A stretch of DNA of 5,749 bases, from assembly GCA_017420455.1 (NCBI GenBank), contig JAFOJB010000324.1:1-5749 (forward strand), read 5' to 3'. Within the stretch, counting starts at the first letter, position 1. Every line of letters starts with the position of its first letter. The notes beneath the pieces are model-generated. The model saw only the letters and a list, made by a program, of their open reading frames with translations, was not told the DNA's origin and ran no database searches. The position numbers and the translations under genes are program-made. Below are positions 5,027 through 5,749 of the stretch, one piece after another. The stretch is from Blautia sp. Lineage in GTDB: Bacteria; Bacillota; Clostridia; Lachnospirales; Lachnospiraceae.

Positions 5027-5076
5027 AAGAGGCTGTGAAAAGGGATGATCCCATCCCTTTTTCACAGCCTCTTTTT
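5027..5076. terminator. Bidirectional intrinsic terminator
   Basis: A stem of about 21 bp pairs 5027-5047 with 5052-5073 around loop ATCC, with one extra T in the T run of the right arm. The core is AAGAGGCTGTGAAAA against TTTTTCACAGCCTCTT. It ends in CTTTTTC on the plus strand. On the minus strand the flank reads CCTTTTTCTTTCC. It serves both convergent genes: the tandem cNMP-binding gene and the isomerase. The 61 bases between the cNMP stop codon and this stem hold no gene. Confidence 0.92.
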
Positions 5077-5099
5077 CAGTTCTGTTCTGTCTGAGCGGT

Positions 5100-5749
5100 T
5101 TATCTTGTCACGATATCTACCGGTACGTCGAAGATCTTGGCGACCTTCAGGATGGTTTCGAGGTGTCTTCCGGTTGCCGCGGCAAAGTGATGGGTAGGTC
5201 CGCATTCGCTCCAGCGGTTTACGAACTCTCTGGCACCGCAGGTGAAGCGGGTACGCATGTTGGTATCGCCGAAGGAGAGGATCTTTCCTTCCTCATTGAT
5301 GCCCTCTGCAACGACAAACTTGAAGTGTCCGTCTCCGTCCTGGGTGATGGCAAGATAGGTGACAGGGCCGGTATAGGGGTAGAACTGAGTCAGATATCCG
5401 CCGCCGGTCTTACCGTGGAAGACCTTCACGATCTTCATGGTAGGCTTTTTGTCGGAAATATCCGCATCTCCGGAGCCGCTGTGGCCGATGATGGCGATGT
5501 CCTCGTTGAAATCGATGGAATACATTTCTGCCAGCTGGCCGGTACCGGAAATGGTCTTCAGGATGCTCATGGCCATTGCGACCTTCATATCCCCTTCCAC
5601 GGCACAGGCGGTTCCCTGCTTGATCAGCATGGAGAAGGCCGGGATCAGCATGCTGTCCAGAACTCCTGCCTTGCCGGTGGCGAAGCCGTCATAATGGGAG
5701 GCGATAAGGCCCAGCTTCGCGGTCTTTACCCATTGCTCGAAGGCGACTA
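5100..5749 (-). CDS. L-fucose/L-arabinose isomerase family protein, C-terminal part (partial)
   Basis: Stop TAA at 5102-5100; the reading frame is open to the window edge, giving 215 residues. The frame upstream of the ATG at 5651 reads VAFEQWVKTAKLGLIASHYD and continues into the conserved body, so that ATG is internal and the true start is off the window. Family members interconvert aldose and ketose sugars with a bound divalent metal in the cytoplasm. Conserved-looking elements in order are CAVEGD (likely metal-binding Glu), AEMYSIDF (acidic residue), GHSGSGDAD, HGKTGGG, the VAEG and GDTNMRTRF stretch, GAREFVNRW and GPTHH (probable catalytic/metal His). These match the clostridial L-fucose/L-arabinose isomerase family better than classical AraA or FucI. 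The sugar substrate cannot be told from this part. It converges on the cNMP-binding gene across a shared terminator. Confidence 0.85.
   Translation of the reverse strand, partial: VAFEQWVKTAKLGLIASHYDGFATGKAGVLDSMLIPAFSMLIKQGTACAVEGDMKVAMAMSILKTISGTGQLAEMYSIDFNEDIAIIGHSGSGDADISDKKPTMKIVKVFHGKTGGGYLTQFYPYTGPVTYLAITQDGDGHFKFVVAEGINEEGKILSFGDTNMRTRFTCGAREFVNRWSECGPTHHFAAATGRHLETILKVAKIFDVPVDIVTR

Noticed and set aside
5100..5651. The isomerase as a complete 183-residue protein
   Set aside because: The frame stays open and reads as plausible protein to the window edge, and family members are far longer, so the gene is truncated by the window, not complete.
1..5749. Mobile elements, CRISPR array, toxin-antitoxin or phage genes
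   Set aside because: No transposase, integrase, direct-repeat array or small paired genes are visible on either strand; gene order and signals look like ordinary chromosome.

Overview
The window reads as ordinary chromosome from a Gram-positive gut-type Clostridia bacterium, most likely Lachnospiraceae. This is inference from protein resemblance, strong AGGAGG-type ribosome binding sites, moderate GC content and clean intrinsic terminators; no marker gene settles the taxonomy. I see no mobile element, CRISPR array, tRNA or rRNA.

Layout. The left edge (2-88, +) holds the last 28 codons of a ZIP-family metal transporter. A bidirectional terminator (171-223) separates it from two minus-strand genes. 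The first transcribed (1537-2841) encodes a secreted protein resembling Treponema pallidum Tp47, with a C-terminal region like the haemoglobin-interacting domain of Shr (DUF1533). After 103 bases containing a perfect 17-bp hairpin comes a membrane protein (243-1433) that joins a ferric-reductase-like eight-helix core to an extracellular FMN-binding domain with a clear flavinylation site. A textbook promoter (TTGACA, 17 bases, TATAAT) drives the pair, and a TTAG/CTAA dyad of the kind bound by DtxR-family metal repressors lies on its start region.

Divergently, a second near-consensus promoter drives deoD (3073-3804), a purine nucleoside phosphorylase. Two AACTG/CAGTT dyads bracket this promoter. 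After 156 bases comes a 334-residue protein made of two tandem cyclic-nucleotide-binding domains with no output domain (3961-4965). A second bidirectional terminator (5027-5076), with almost the same stem as the first, closes that unit. The right edge (5100-5749, -) is the C-terminal part of an L-fucose/L-arabinose isomerase family protein.

The most interesting unit is the divergent minus-strand pair. It looks like a surface redox or iron/haem module: a secreted Tp47/Shr-like protein that itself carries a flavinylation-like DAVSSAT motif, and a flavinylated membrane haem protein that appears to keep only its outer haem site. The likely metal-responsive operator and the neighbouring metal transporter fit this reading, but function is inferred, not shown.
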